DNA of 62,624 nucleotides from positions 231,780 to 294,403 of the forward strand of contig NZ_AZRK01000002.1 in NCBI RefSeq assembly GCF_002895485.1, in the 5' to 3' direction. A program made the translations under genes and the position numbers. The notes below the pieces were generated by a model. The model was not told the DNA's origin. It did no database searches and was given only the letters and a program-made list of their open reading frames with translations. Origin of the DNA: Petrotoga sp. 9PWA.NaAc.5.4 (GTDB lineage Bacteria > Thermotogota > Thermotogae > Petrotogales > Petrotogaceae). Shown here piece after piece: positions 1 through 8,508 of the stretch. The first letter of the stretch is position 1, and every line of letters starts with the position of its first letter.

Positions 1-133
1 CCCCTCTTCTTCGTTAGATGTGGCGAAAAAGTAAAAAAAATCATATTCTACGAGGATTAGAGTTGAGGAGGTATTTTTGAAAAAACTAAGATTCAAGATA
101 TTTATAGAATCTGAGTTTTATAATTTCTAAAGT
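1..133 (+). repeat. 5'-leader repeat element, copy A (left end cut by window)
   Basis: This is the right part of an interspersed element found nine times in the window. It ends with the terminal sequence ATTTCTAAAGT at 123-133, just before the phosphorylase ribosome binding site. It holds GAGGAGG, then a TTG at 77 that opens a 17-codon frame ending with TAA at 128-130. The left half, including most of the hairpin module, lies outside the window. Confidence 0.85.
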
Positions 134-164
134 GACTATAATTATAATATAAGGAGGAAAATAA

Positions 165-1475
165 TTGAGACCTTATGACATAATAGATAAGAAAAAGAAT
201 GGTTTTGCCAATACAAAAGAAGAAATAGAATTTATGATCAATGGTTATTTGAATGAAGAAGTTCCTGATTATCAAGTGGCAGCCTGGTTAATGGCAATTT
301 ATTTTAAGCATATGAATGAAGAAGAAAGTTACAATCTTACGGAAATTATGCTAAAAAGTGGGGATAATATAGATCTTTCCAAAATTAACGGGAAAAAAAT
401 AGATAAACATTCTACCGGAGGAGTTGGAGACAAAACCACTATAGCAATCGCTCCTATGGTAGCAACTCTTGGAGTTAAAGTTGCAAAATTGTCTGGAAGA
501 TCCTTAGGTCATACAGGTGGAACAATTGATAAATTAGAGGCCATCCCTGGATTTAAAACCAATTTAAATGTTGATGATTTTTACAAAATAGCAAATAAAG
601 TTGGATTAGTAATAGCTGGACAAACTGCTAATATAGCCCCTGCAGATAAAAAGCTTTATTCCTTACGAGATGCTACTGCTACTGTAGATGAACTTTCACT
701 AATTGCTTCGAGTATAATGAGCAAAAAACTTGCTGTTTTAAGTGATGGTATAGTATTGGATATAAAGGTTGGCTCAGGTGCTTTTATGAAAGATTTAGAA
801 GAAGCAAGAAACCTTGCAAAAATCATGATGAGTATTGCAAAAAAGCATAATAGAAAAGCAGTATCAGTTTTAACGAATATGGATCAACCATTAGGTGAAA
901 CTGTAGGGAATTCTTTGGAAGTCTTAGAAGCAATAAATACAGTTAAAGGAAAAGGTCCTGATGATTTTAGTGAGATTTGTATAGAAATTGCTGCTTATAT
1001 GGCTGAGTTATCTGATATAATATCTTATAATAAGGCAAAAGAGAAATTGCTGTTTAATATTGAAAAAGGAATAGTTGCAGATAAAATGAAAGAATGGATA
1101 AAAGCTCAAGGGGGAGACGAGAACGTTGTAGATTTTCCCGAAGAAATATTGAATATTTCTTCAAAAACTTTAGACTTTAAAGCAACAAAATCAGGATATA
1201 TATCGAAAATAGACACAGAAAAAGTTGGATTAGCTTCAATGTCTTTAGGTGCGGGCAGAAAAACAAAAGAAGATTCCATAGATCTTTCTGTTGGTATAAA
1301 GATATTGAAGAAACTTGGTGATAAAGTTGAAAAAGGCGATGCGATAGCTAAGCTATACATTTCAGACAAAAGTGATGTTGATAAGACCTTTTCACTTTTA
1401 AGTTCAGCATATTCAATTCATCCAGAAATTTCTGATAAACTTAACAAAAAGATAATATATGATGTAATTTTCTAA
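165..1475 (+). CDS. pdp: Pyrimidine-nucleoside (thymidine) phosphorylase
   Basis: This cytosolic enzyme of nucleoside salvage cleaves thymidine, uridine or deoxyuridine with phosphate to give the base and (deoxy)ribose 1-phosphate. The 436 residues match the usual length of the class II nucleoside phosphorylase family. The phosphate- and nucleoside-binding signatures are present: KHSTGGVGD near residue 80 and SGRSLGHTGGTIDKLE near residue 110. Translation starts at TTG, 4 bases after AAGGAGGAAA; no better start lies nearby. The gene stands alone behind repeat copy A, so its leader contains that element. The family assignment is firm. The preferred nucleoside cannot be read from the sequence. 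Confidence 0.93.
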   Translation: MRPYDIIDKKKNGFANTKEEIEFMINGYLNEEVPDYQVAAWLMAIYFKHMNEEESYNLTEIMLKSGDNIDLSKINGKKIDKHSTGGVGDKTTIAIAPMVATLGVKVAKLSGRSLGHTGGTIDKLEAIPGFKTNLNVDDFYKIANKVGLVIAGQTANIAPADKKLYSLRDATATVDELSLIASSIMSKKLAVLSDGIVLDIKVGSGAFMKDLEEARNLAKIMMSIAKKHNRKAVSVLTNMDQPLGETVGNSLEVLEAINTVKGKGPDDFSEICIEIAAYMAELSDIISYNKAKEKLLFNIEKGIVADKMKEWIKAQGGDENVVDFPEEILNISSKTLDFKATKSGYISKIDTEKVGLASMSLGAGRKTKEDSIDLSVGIKILKKLGDKVEKGDAIAKLYISDKSDVDKTFSLLSSAYSIHPEISDKLNKKIIYDVIF

Positions 1476-1480
1476 TAGAT

Positions 1481-1684
1481 ACTTTAGAAATTAAGAACTT
1501 TGAAGAATAGGTTTTGAATTTAAAGTGAGTTCGGAGCGAAGTCCCAATCTCATCTTCTTTGATATAAGTACCGAAAAAGTTAGAAAAACAGATAATTAAT
1601 GAGCTTTAAAAATATGGAAGTATTTTTGGAAAAGTTGAGATTGAAAACAATTGTAGAATCTGGGTTTCAAAATCTCTAAAAAGA
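1481..1684 (+). repeat. 5'-leader repeat element, copy B
   Basis: A full-length copy of about 204 bp begins with ACTTTAGAAAT at 1481 and ends near ATCTCTAAAAAG. It fills the gap between the phosphorylase and the next gene. The hairpin module (GGAGC-GAA-GTCCC) is degenerate. The 17-codon frame from TTG 1626 to TAA 1677-1679 is intact although many bases differ from copy A. Confidence 0.82.
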
Positions 1685-1718
1685 GTATCTTTTTCTAAAG
1701 CATGGAGGATTAGTTTGA

Positions 1719-3401
1719 ATGAAAAAAACTTTTTTAGTTAGTGTTTTATTTTTATTATTAACTTCTATTCTTTCAGCAGACGCAATTTTTCTTTTTCAAA
1801 ACAAATTACCTGTTCATGTTGAAACAATAAAAAATCAAGGTAGTTTTTATATCAATGTGGAAGAACTAACGAAATACGATTCTATGATCATAAATAAAAC
1901 TTCAAGAGTAATTTACATTATTTACAAAAAAGATGTTTTGGAAATTAGTTTGAATGATTTTTATTCGAAGATAAATTTTATTAATAAATATGATAATTCT
2001 GTAATATTAATAAATAACAAAACATATATAAGAGAAGATGTTTTATCATATTTTTTGAATTTAGATTATTTTAAAAGTTTGGAAGATATATTTTTTTATT
2101 CTGATTTGCCTAAAATAGTAGATTTAAAGGTAAGTACCAATGAAATAAGTGCCGTATTTGATACGTATTTAGATCACAGTTCTATAACTTTTACACAAAT
2201 ATCAAATACAAATGAGTATTTGTTGACTATGAAACCTATGTCTCAATTATTAATTGCTCCATCAAATGTAAATTATTCTTATTCAAACAACACAGTATAT
2301 TTAAAGTTTAAGAGTGATTTTCTTTATGATGTTAATATACAAGGTAAAAACCTAAAAGTAACTGTTAAAAACGAACCAATTTCTCGAAGTGATGGACTCT
2401 TTGCAAATATTTCACAAAAAAAGGATTTTCAATATTCAGAAAAAGTTGAAGAAATAAACGGTGAAAAAATAAAAATTTATCAATTAGTTGTTGATCCTAA
2501 AAAATATGATATAAAGGTTGATTTAAACAATTTAGGAGTCTCTTACGATGTTAATAAATTTTTAAAGGAAAAAAATCCGCTTTTTTCTATAAATGCTTCT
2601 TTTTTTGATACACAAACATTACAGCCAATTGGAAATATCATGTCAGACGGAGAGTTGTTACATCTTAGTTCTTATTCAAGGCCTGCTCTTATAATTACTG
2701 AAGATAATAGGATCGACATAGATTACGTAAAATTAGAATTCTTAATAAGTATAGAAGATTTACTCTTTTGGGTTAAATCTATAAATTCAAATTGGAAAGG
2801 TGATGTAAAGCTATATACTCACCATTACAAAGGTAATATTTTAGAGACAGAGAAAGATTATTTATTTTTTTTGTTTAACTCAGATAATGAATTAATAGCT
2901 AAAAGGAAAGCTTATCCTGCAGAAAATGAAAAATTGCTTTTAATAGATAAAAAGTATGAAAAGTACGTAACAAATATTTCTTTAGGCTCTAAAATGGAGT
3001 TAACTTTGAATAAGAGTGAAAATTTGATAGAAAACCCTATTCTACTTTTAGAAGGCGGCCCTATTTTAATAAATGATGAATATAGCCAAGAGTTTTTAGA
3101 CGCCGAAAAAAGAAGTTATTCCAACGGAATTATATATAGTAAAAGTCCAAGAACAGTTGTGGCAATAGATGATAAAAACATGTTAGTTCTTATGGTCATT
3201 GAAGGTTACGATAACCCTGAAATAGGGTTGACTTATGATGAAACGAAAAATTTATTGCTTAAACTTGGTAATTACAAGAAAGCTATGTTATTAGATGGAG
3301 GAAGTTCTTCCATAGTATATTACAACGGAGAAATTCAAAATTATAAAAATGGAAAAACAAGAACTAACATACCTGTCCTTTTGAGTGTTTACGAAAAATA
3401 G
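1719..3401 (+). CDS. Secreted phosphodiester glycosidase (NAGPA/DUF2233) domain protein
   Basis: The 560-residue protein has a clear signal peptide (MKK, then a hydrophobic stretch to about residue 20), so it acts outside the cytoplasm. The N-terminal 230 residues look like a beta-rich, copper-amine-oxidase-N-like wall module. The C-terminal half carries the phosphodiester glycosidase (NAGPA, formerly DUF2233) signatures: SINASFF, LEGGPILI, SPRTVVAID and LLDGGSSS. Family members uncover or cleave sugar-phosphodiesters; the bacterial substrate is usually unknown and probably lies in the envelope. The ATG at 1719 follows GGAGG with normal spacing. It is followed 21 bases later by an EF-G paralogue and may be co-transcribed with it. 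Confidence 0.8.
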   Translation: MKKTFLVSVLFLLLTSILSADAIFLFQNKLPVHVETIKNQGSFYINVEELTKYDSMIINKTSRVIYIIYKKDVLEISLNDFYSKINFINKYDNSVILINNKTYIREDVLSYFLNLDYFKSLEDIFFYSDLPKIVDLKVSTNEISAVFDTYLDHSSITFTQISNTNEYLLTMKPMSQLLIAPSNVNYSYSNNTVYLKFKSDFLYDVNIQGKNLKVTVKNEPISRSDGLFANISQKKDFQYSEKVEEINGEKIKIYQLVVDPKKYDIKVDLNNLGVSYDVNKFLKEKNPLFSINASFFDTQTLQPIGNIMSDGELLHLSSYSRPALIITEDNRIDIDYVKLEFLISIEDLLFWVKSINSNWKGDVKLYTHHYKGNILETEKDYLFFLFNSDNELIAKRKAYPAENEKLLLIDKKYEKYVTNISLGSKMELTLNKSENLIENPILLLEGGPILINDEYSQEFLDAEKRSYSNGIIYSKSPRTVVAIDDKNMLVLMVIEGYDNPEIGLTYDETKNLLLKLGNYKKAMLLDGGSSSIVYYNGEIQNYKNGKTRTNIPVLLSVYEK

Positions 3402-3422
3402 ACTTATAAATGGAGGGATACT

Positions 3423-5489
3423 ATGAGCAGTTATAATTCGCAAAACAAAAGAATCATAGGTTTTTTTGGTCATCATGGCTGTGGAAAAACCACCTTGATG
3501 GACGCCATTTTTTTAAATTATGCAAGTGCAGATCGAATAGGTCAAAGATATTTGGATACAGATCCGATTGAAAAAGAAAAAGGAGCAACTTTTTCTAATC
3601 ATATAGTTTCTGTTGACCTCGAAGACTCGCGGCTTTATTTTTTTGATACTCCTGGTTCACTTGATTTTATAGGAGATATCCAAGTAGCTTTAAATGCTGT
3701 TGATAATGTAGTAATCGTTATCAATGCATCCTCAGGTGTAGAAGTTACTACCGAAAGAATTTGGAATATGGCAAAAGAATTGAATAAACCAATTACCTTC
3801 TTTATAAACCAAATGGACAAAGAAGGAGTTAACTTTCAAAAGGTCGTTCAAAATATAAGAGACAGGTTTGCTGATGGTGTAAAAATAGTACCTATTCAAG
3901 TTCCTATTGGAGAAGGTTCGAATTTTAAGGGGATTACAAGCCTTTTAACAAAAGAAGCATTTGTCTATGATTCTGCCTCTGGAAAAGTAAATCAACAAAA
4001 CGATTTGCCTGAAGAAGCCAAAAAATATTTTGAAATGTATCATTCTGAACTAATAGAAGATGTCGTTGAAAACAACGAAGAACTTATGGAAAAATATTTT
4101 GAAGAAGGCGAAGAGAGCTTAAAAAATGAAGAAATATTTGAAACTCTTCATCAGTCTTACAGAATAGGAGAAATAGTACCCATTACTATAGGATCTTCTA
4201 TAAAGAACATTGGAATTGATAGATTATTAAAAGCAATGATAAATTTTGGTTTAAATCCTTCTGAAAGGATATTCGAAACTGTTGATAATAAAGAAATTTC
4301 TTCTAATGATTTAGACTTTTTGTTAGGTTTCATAGTTAAAAATGAAGTGGATCCGTTTGTTGGCAAACTCACCTACATAAGAATTATCAGTGGATCTTTG
4401 AAAGGTGGATCAAACATTGTTATAGTAGAAGAATCAAGTAAAGAAAAAATTTCTCACATTAACATTCCAAGATTTCAAAAAAGTGAAGAAATTGAGGAAG
4501 CTACTGTAGGAGATATCGTAGTTATACCAAAATTAAGATCAAGTAAAATAAACGAAACTATTTCCGACAAAGAAGAAATACCTTATAAAATCAAACTTCC
4601 AGAATTTCCAGAACCCATGATTTCAAAATCTATAAATCCAAAATCACAAAATGAAATTGATAAAATAACTGATTCTTTAGCAAAGTTATCCGAATCTGAT
4701 CCTACTTTTAAGTGGGAATTTGATTCGGAAACGGGAGAAACAGTTATTAGTGGAATGGGATCTATACATTTAGAAATTATGATAGAAAAATTAAAAAAGA
4801 ATTTCGGAATAGATTTTCAAGTTGGTAAACCTAAAATTGCCTATAAAGAAACAATAAGGAGCAAGTCTCAAGCGGAATATAAACACAAAAAGCAAACCGG
4901 TGGTCATGGTCAGTATGGACATGTTAAAATAGAAATAGAACCTCTTGAGAGAGGTGCAGGATATGAATTTGTAGACAAAATTTTTGGAGGAGTGATTCCA
5001 AAAAATTTCATTCCTTCTGTTGACAAAGGTATAAGAGAAGCCATGAAAAAAGGAGTTTTAGCTGGTTTCCCTGTAGTAGATATCAGAGTAATTTTAGTTG
5101 ATGGGTCCTATCATGAAGTAGATTCTTCAGATATTTCATTCCAAATAGCAGCGAGGAATGCTTTTAAAATTGCTATGGAAAGTGATAATCCTGTGATTTT
5201 AGAACCTATGATGAACGTAGAATTTTTTGTACCAACAGAATATACAGGTGATGTAATGGGTGAAATTACCGCAAAAAGAGGAAGACCTATGGGTATGGAA
5301 TCAATGGGAAAAGGATACGATAAGATTTTAGCTCAAATTCCTCTTTCCGAGATGTTGGATTTTTCGCCTAAATTAAGTTCCATAACATCTGGGAAAGCTT
5401 ATTTTAATATGAAATTTTCTCACTATTCAGAAGTCCCTCCAGAAACACAAAATAAAATAATTGAAGAAAGAAAAAGAGAAGAAGCGTAA
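3423..5489 (+). CDS. EF-G-like translational GTPase (second EF-G type)
   Basis: The 688-residue GTPase has the EF-G domain order. The G domain carries a P-loop GHHGCGKT at 16-23, DTPG near 76 and NQMD near 129. It is followed by the beta-barrel domain II, domain III and the EF-G domain IV/V core (GQYGHVKIEIEP, then AKRGRPMGME). The usual NKMD/NKxD guanine-specificity motif reads NQMD, and the P-loop GHVDHGKT of canonical EF-G reads GHHGCGKT. Both fit an EF-G-like paralogue rather than the housekeeping translocase, which normally sits with tufA and the ribosomal proteins. Its role (recycling, a special condition, or backup translocation) is unknown. A strong terminator follows. Confidence 0.85.
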   Translation: MSSYNSQNKRIIGFFGHHGCGKTTLMDAIFLNYASADRIGQRYLDTDPIEKEKGATFSNHIVSVDLEDSRLYFFDTPGSLDFIGDIQVALNAVDNVVIVINASSGVEVTTERIWNMAKELNKPITFFINQMDKEGVNFQKVVQNIRDRFADGVKIVPIQVPIGEGSNFKGITSLLTKEAFVYDSASGKVNQQNDLPEEAKKYFEMYHSELIEDVVENNEELMEKYFEEGEESLKNEEIFETLHQSYRIGEIVPITIGSSIKNIGIDRLLKAMINFGLNPSERIFETVDNKEISSNDLDFLLGFIVKNEVDPFVGKLTYIRIISGSLKGGSNIVIVEESSKEKISHINIPRFQKSEEIEEATVGDIVVIPKLRSSKINETISDKEEIPYKIKLPEFPEPMISKSINPKSQNEIDKITDSLAKLSESDPTFKWEFDSETGETVISGMGSIHLEIMIEKLKKNFGIDFQVGKPKIAYKETIRSKSQAEYKHKKQTGGHGQYGHVKIEIEPLERGAGYEFVDKIFGGVIPKNFIPSVDKGIREAMKKGVLAGFPVVDIRVILVDGSYHEVDSSDISFQIAARNAFKIAMESDNPVILEPMMNVEFFVPTEYTGDVMGEITAKRGRPMGMESMGKGYDKILAQIPLSEMLDFSPKLSSITSGKAYFNMKFSHYSEVPPETQNKIIEERKREEA

Positions 5490-5498
5490 AAGAAATAA

Positions 5499-5525
5499 AA
5501 AAGGGGCTGTTGCCCCTTTTGTTTT
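5499..5525 (+). terminator. Rho-independent terminator after the EF-G-like gene
   Basis: A perfect 9-bp stem AAAAGGGGC / GCCCCTTTT with loop TGTT runs into a T-rich tail, 10 bases after the stop codon. Confidence 0.9.
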
Positions 5526-5730
5526 AGGTATTTCAGAAAAGAGGATTTTTGGAAAATAAATTTTTGAATTTATAATGGGTTCAGGGCGGAGCTCTCCCCT
5601 CTTTCATTAGCTATACGTGGCGAAAAAGTAAAAAAATTCATAGTTAGTAAGGGTTAGAGTTGAAGAGGTATTTTTGAAAAAACTAAGATTAAAAACATTT
5701 ATAGAATCGGAGTTTTATAATTTTTAAACT
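5524..5730 (+). repeat. 5'-leader repeat element, copy C
   Basis: A copy of about 207 bp begins right behind the terminator. Its left terminal repeat is eroded. The hairpin AGGGC-GGA-GCTCT at 5583-5595 is well formed. The 17-codon frame (TTG 5674 to TAA 5725-5727) differs from copy A partly at third codon positions. The right end reads ATTTTTAAACT. Confidence 0.85.
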
Positions 5731-5764
5731 GAGTAAACTGAATATTTAAAAGGAGGTTAATTTA

Positions 5765-6292
5765 ATGTCTATTTCAACAAAAGCTGGAGATAAAGGTGAA
5801 ACTTCTCTTTGGAGTGGCGAAAGAGTTCCTAAGGATAATATAAGGGTAGAAGCATATGGAACTATAGATGAATTGAATGCTTTTTTATCAGATGCAAAAC
5901 ATTATGTTAAATCTCAAAAAGTTCAACAAATATTAAAGGAAGTACAAAATGATTTATTTAAAATAGCAGGAGAATTGGCATCCAAATCCAAATCATATGT
6001 ACATCCTATAGAAGAAATCGATGTAGAAAGAATAACTAACTATGTTTACGGATTTGAAGGGGAATTAAATTTAAAAGGATTCGTAATTCCTGGTAATACA
6101 TTACAATCATCTAAATTAGATATTTGTAGAACAATTGCGAGAAGAGCCGAGCGCAGAATAATAACGTTGGATAGGAATGAAAAAGTATCTGAAACTTTAA
6201 AAAAGTATATAAATAGGCTTTCTGATTTGTTATTTATAATGGCAAGATTTGAAGAAAATTTAGAAGGTAAAGTAGAATATAAAAAATGGTGA
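5765..6292 (+). CDS. cobO: PduO-type cob(I)alamin adenosyltransferase
   Basis: The enzyme transfers the adenosyl group of ATP to cob(I)alamin to make coenzyme B12 in the cytoplasm. The 175-residue protein shows all PduO-type (MMAB/EutT-like) signatures: TKAGDKGETSLW near the start, RVEAYGTIDELNAFL, the RTIARRAERR helix and YINRLSDLLFIMAR. This type is unrelated to classical CobA; the symbol is used loosely for the function. Translation starts at ATG 5765 behind AAGGAGG. No other cobalamin gene is in the window, so it probably serves salvaged corrinoids. A DUF503 gene follows after 6 bases, so the two are likely one transcript, driven through repeat copy C. Confidence 0.93.
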   Translation: MSISTKAGDKGETSLWSGERVPKDNIRVEAYGTIDELNAFLSDAKHYVKSQKVQQILKEVQNDLFKIAGELASKSKSYVHPIEEIDVERITNYVYGFEGELNLKGFVIPGNTLQSSKLDICRTIARRAERRIITLDRNEKVSETLKKYINRLSDLLFIMARFEENLEGKVEYKKW

Positions 6293-6298
6293 AAAAAT

Positions 6299-6580
6299 AT
6301 GTTTTGTTTAAAATTAGAATTGAAAATTAGACTTTTTTCAGTGAATTCTCTTAAAGAAAAAAGAACTATAGTGAAGTCATTGACAAATAATCTAAGGAAA
6401 AAATATAACATTTCTGTATTAGAAGGTAATCATAATGATTCTAAAAATTATTTAGGAATATTTGTTGCCTCTCTAAGTCAAAGTAGAGATTATTTGCTTA
6501 ATTTAATAGAACAAATAGAAGAAGAGATAGAAATGTTACCGGGATTAGAAATTGAAGATGAGAATTATTTGATATTTTAA
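6299..6580 (+). CDS. DUF503 (YlxP-like) protein
   Basis: This 93-residue protein matches the DUF503 family of small ferredoxin-like-fold proteins. The signature is the SLKEKR motif near residue 18 followed by a basic helix (RTIVKSLTNNLRKKY) and SVLEGNHND. In Bacillus the family member YlxP lies in the nusA-infB-rbfA region, which suggests an RNA- or ribosome-linked role, but no activity is established. It is tightly coupled to the adenosyltransferase gene (6-base gap) with no obvious Shine-Dalgarno sequence, so translation is probably coupled. Confidence 0.8.
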   Translation: MFCLKLELKIRLFSVNSLKEKRTIVKSLTNNLRKKYNISVLEGNHNDSKNYLGIFVASLSQSRDYLLNLIEQIEEEIEMLPGLEIEDENYLIF

Positions 6581-6670
6581 TTCATCAAAGCAAGTAAAGT
6601 CCCTGCATTTAAAAAATATGGTTTTTTAAGAAATAATATTTGAATTTGTAATAAATTTAATAAATTAGGT

Positions 6671-6940
6671 ACTTTAGAAATGATAATTTTTCAGAAAATA
6701 AGCTTTTGAATTTAAAACAGGTCCAGGGCGAAGCTTCGCTTGTGGTTGATTTTTCAAAAGTGTTTGACGATTTTGAATTTAAAACGGGTCTAGGGCAGAG
6801 CCCTCTCCCTCTTTCTTCGATACAAGTACCGAAAAAGTTAAAAAAATTCAGAGTTATTGAGGCTTAGAACTGAAGAGGTATTTTTGAAAAAATTTAAAAC
6901 TAAAATATTGACAAAACTTAATTTTTAAAATTTCTAAAGT
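6671..6940 (+). repeat. 5'-leader repeat element, copy D with duplicated hairpin module
   Basis: The copy runs from ACTTTAGAAAT to ATTTCTAAAGT and is longer (270 bp) because the GAATTTAAAA-GGGTC-hairpin module occurs twice. The first hairpin holds GCGAAGCTTCGC and the second is the perfect AGGGC-AGA-GCCCT at 6792-6804. The mini-frame from TTG 6884 keeps its length register to 6937 but has an early TAA at codon 15. The 90 bases before the element contain only a faint, decayed fragment (TTTGAATTTGTAAT). Confidence 0.83.
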
Positions 6941-6971
6941 GTATATTAATAAATTATAAGGAGGGTAACCT

Positions 6972-7547
6972 TTGCAAATTCGAAAAATCGTAGATGATTT
7001 AGAAAGATATTTAATAATAATGATAAAATCAGAGAAAAGATTAAAACATATATATAACGTTCTTGAATTCTCCAATACGTTAGCTGAAATACATAGTATT
7101 TCAAATGAAAAAGTCAAAATTGCAGCTCTTTCCCATGATTTATTTCGTGAAGTAAAAGCTTTTAAATTACTAAAAATTGCAGAAGTCTATGAAATACCTA
7201 TCACAGAATTTGAAAGAAATAGGCCGATTCTCTTACATGGGATGATTAGCGCAGAATTTTTGAGAAGAAAATACAAAATAGATGATGAAATTTATGAAGC
7301 TGTGTATTACCATACAAGTGGTTATGAATTTATGGGAAAAATAGGTAAAGTACTTGTTATTTCTGATTCAGCCTCTGATGACAGAGATTTTAAAGGAGTG
7401 GAAGAACTAAGAAAAATCTCATTAAACTCTTTGGATGATGGGTATAAATTTGTTATAAAAAACAAAATCAGTTACTCTTTATTAAAGGATCGCTATATAT
7501 TAGAACATACTTGCAAAACTTGGAATCGTATTTGTGGATTAATATAG
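6972..7547 (+). CDS. HD-domain phosphohydrolase, YqeK-like
   Basis: The 191-residue protein is an HD-superfamily metal-dependent phosphohydrolase. The metal ligands are visible as H in RLKHIYNV, HD in AALSHDLFRE, then LLHG and a paired YYHTSG. This pattern fits the YqeK group, some members of which hydrolyse diadenosine tetraphosphate symmetrically and often neighbour nadD. Here nadD is not adjacent. Translation starts at TTG 6972 after GGAGGG; an ATG does not occur until far inside. The gene converges on the M23 peptidase gene with only 4 bases between the stop codons and no visible terminator. Confidence 0.75.
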   Translation: MQIRKIVDDLERYLIIMIKSEKRLKHIYNVLEFSNTLAEIHSISNEKVKIAALSHDLFREVKAFKLLKIAEVYEIPITEFERNRPILLHGMISAEFLRRKYKIDDEIYEAVYYHTSGYEFMGKIGKVLVISDSASDDRDFKGVEELRKISLNSLDDGYKFVIKNKISYSLLKDRYILEHTCKTWNRICGLI

Positions 7548-7551
7548 TTTT

Positions 7552-8391
7552 CTATTTTCCACCTATACCATAAATATTTTCTCTGTTATCCAAAACGTAG
7601 ATTCTGTTGCTTGAAGGAAGGAATACAAGAGGATCATAAAGTTTGTCTGCTTTTTTTACTTCAAAATGCAAATGGGGACCCGTGCTTAATCCTGTATTAC
7701 CTACTCTTGCTATCAGCTGACCTTTTCGAACATATTGTCCCTCATAAACGCTTATTTTTGAGAGATGACCGTATATATAATTAGTGTCACCTGATTCTAT
7801 CTCTATCATTAAACCGTATCCACCATTTTCACCCGTAAATACAACCTTACCAGATTCAGCTGCGAATACCGGTGCTCCTTGAGGAGAAGAAAGATCAACT
7901 CCTTTATGCAAAGAATATTCGCCAGTTATAGGATGGACTCTCCATCCATAGGAAGAAGAAATAGTACCATACACAGGCCATATAATATCTTTTTCTTTGT
8001 TAAAACCTTTTCCTATTATACTTGTAGGTATGAACAATTTTTGGCCAACATAAACATTGGTATTAGAAAGTTTGTTAGACTTCATTATGTCTTCTACACT
8101 TGTAAAGAAGAGTTTTGCTATATAAGTAAGAGTATCACCCTTTTCAACTTCATAAACAAAACCATCTGGTTGAGGAATCTTTAAAATCTGCCCTACTTTT
8201 AAATTTTTTGGAGAAATATTGGAATTCCAATCTAAGATAGTAGAGATAGAAACATCATATTTGCTTGAAATACTGTATAAAGTATCATTGGGTTGAACAA
8301 CATGATCAACAATCGAATAATAAGAAAAAAGTGAAACATAAAAAATAAAAAGCAGGGATACCACTAACTGCCTTTTGTGAAAAGAATTCAA
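7552..8391 (-). CDS. Secreted LysM / M23 peptidoglycan endopeptidase
   Basis: The 279-residue protein begins with an uncleaved signal anchor (hydrophobic 10-25). Two LysM repeats follow (VVQPNDTLYSISSKYDVS near 31 and YEVEKGDTLTYIAKLF near 80), then a C-terminal M23 LytM-type metallopeptidase. The zinc ligands are present: HKGVD, and HLHFE in the GPHLHFEVKK segment. It should bind and cut peptide cross-links of peptidoglycan under the toga. The start follows an AGGGGGAGA ribosome binding site. In the upstream gap a TATAAT is seen at about 8438-8443 (minus strand) with only a weak -35. Confidence 0.9.
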   Translation of the reverse strand: MNSFHKRQLVVSLLFIFYVSLFSYYSIVDHVVQPNDTLYSISSKYDVSISTILDWNSNISPKNLKVGQILKIPQPDGFVYEVEKGDTLTYIAKLFFTSVEDIMKSNKLSNTNVYVGQKLFIPTSIIGKGFNKEKDIIWPVYGTISSSYGWRVHPITGEYSLHKGVDLSSPQGAPVFAAESGKVVFTGENGGYGLMIEIESGDTNYIYGHLSKISVYEGQYVRKGQLIARVGNTGLSTGPHLHFEVKKADKLYDPLVFLPSSNRIYVLDNRENIYGIGGK

Positions 8392-8508
8392 AGAAGTCTC
8401 CCCCTCTACATAAGATAATAAGAAAGAAGTTAACTATTAGATTATATCATATAAATTATTTTTTTAGTAAAATATTAACGAAAAAAAGGTAAATAAATTA
8501 TATCGATT

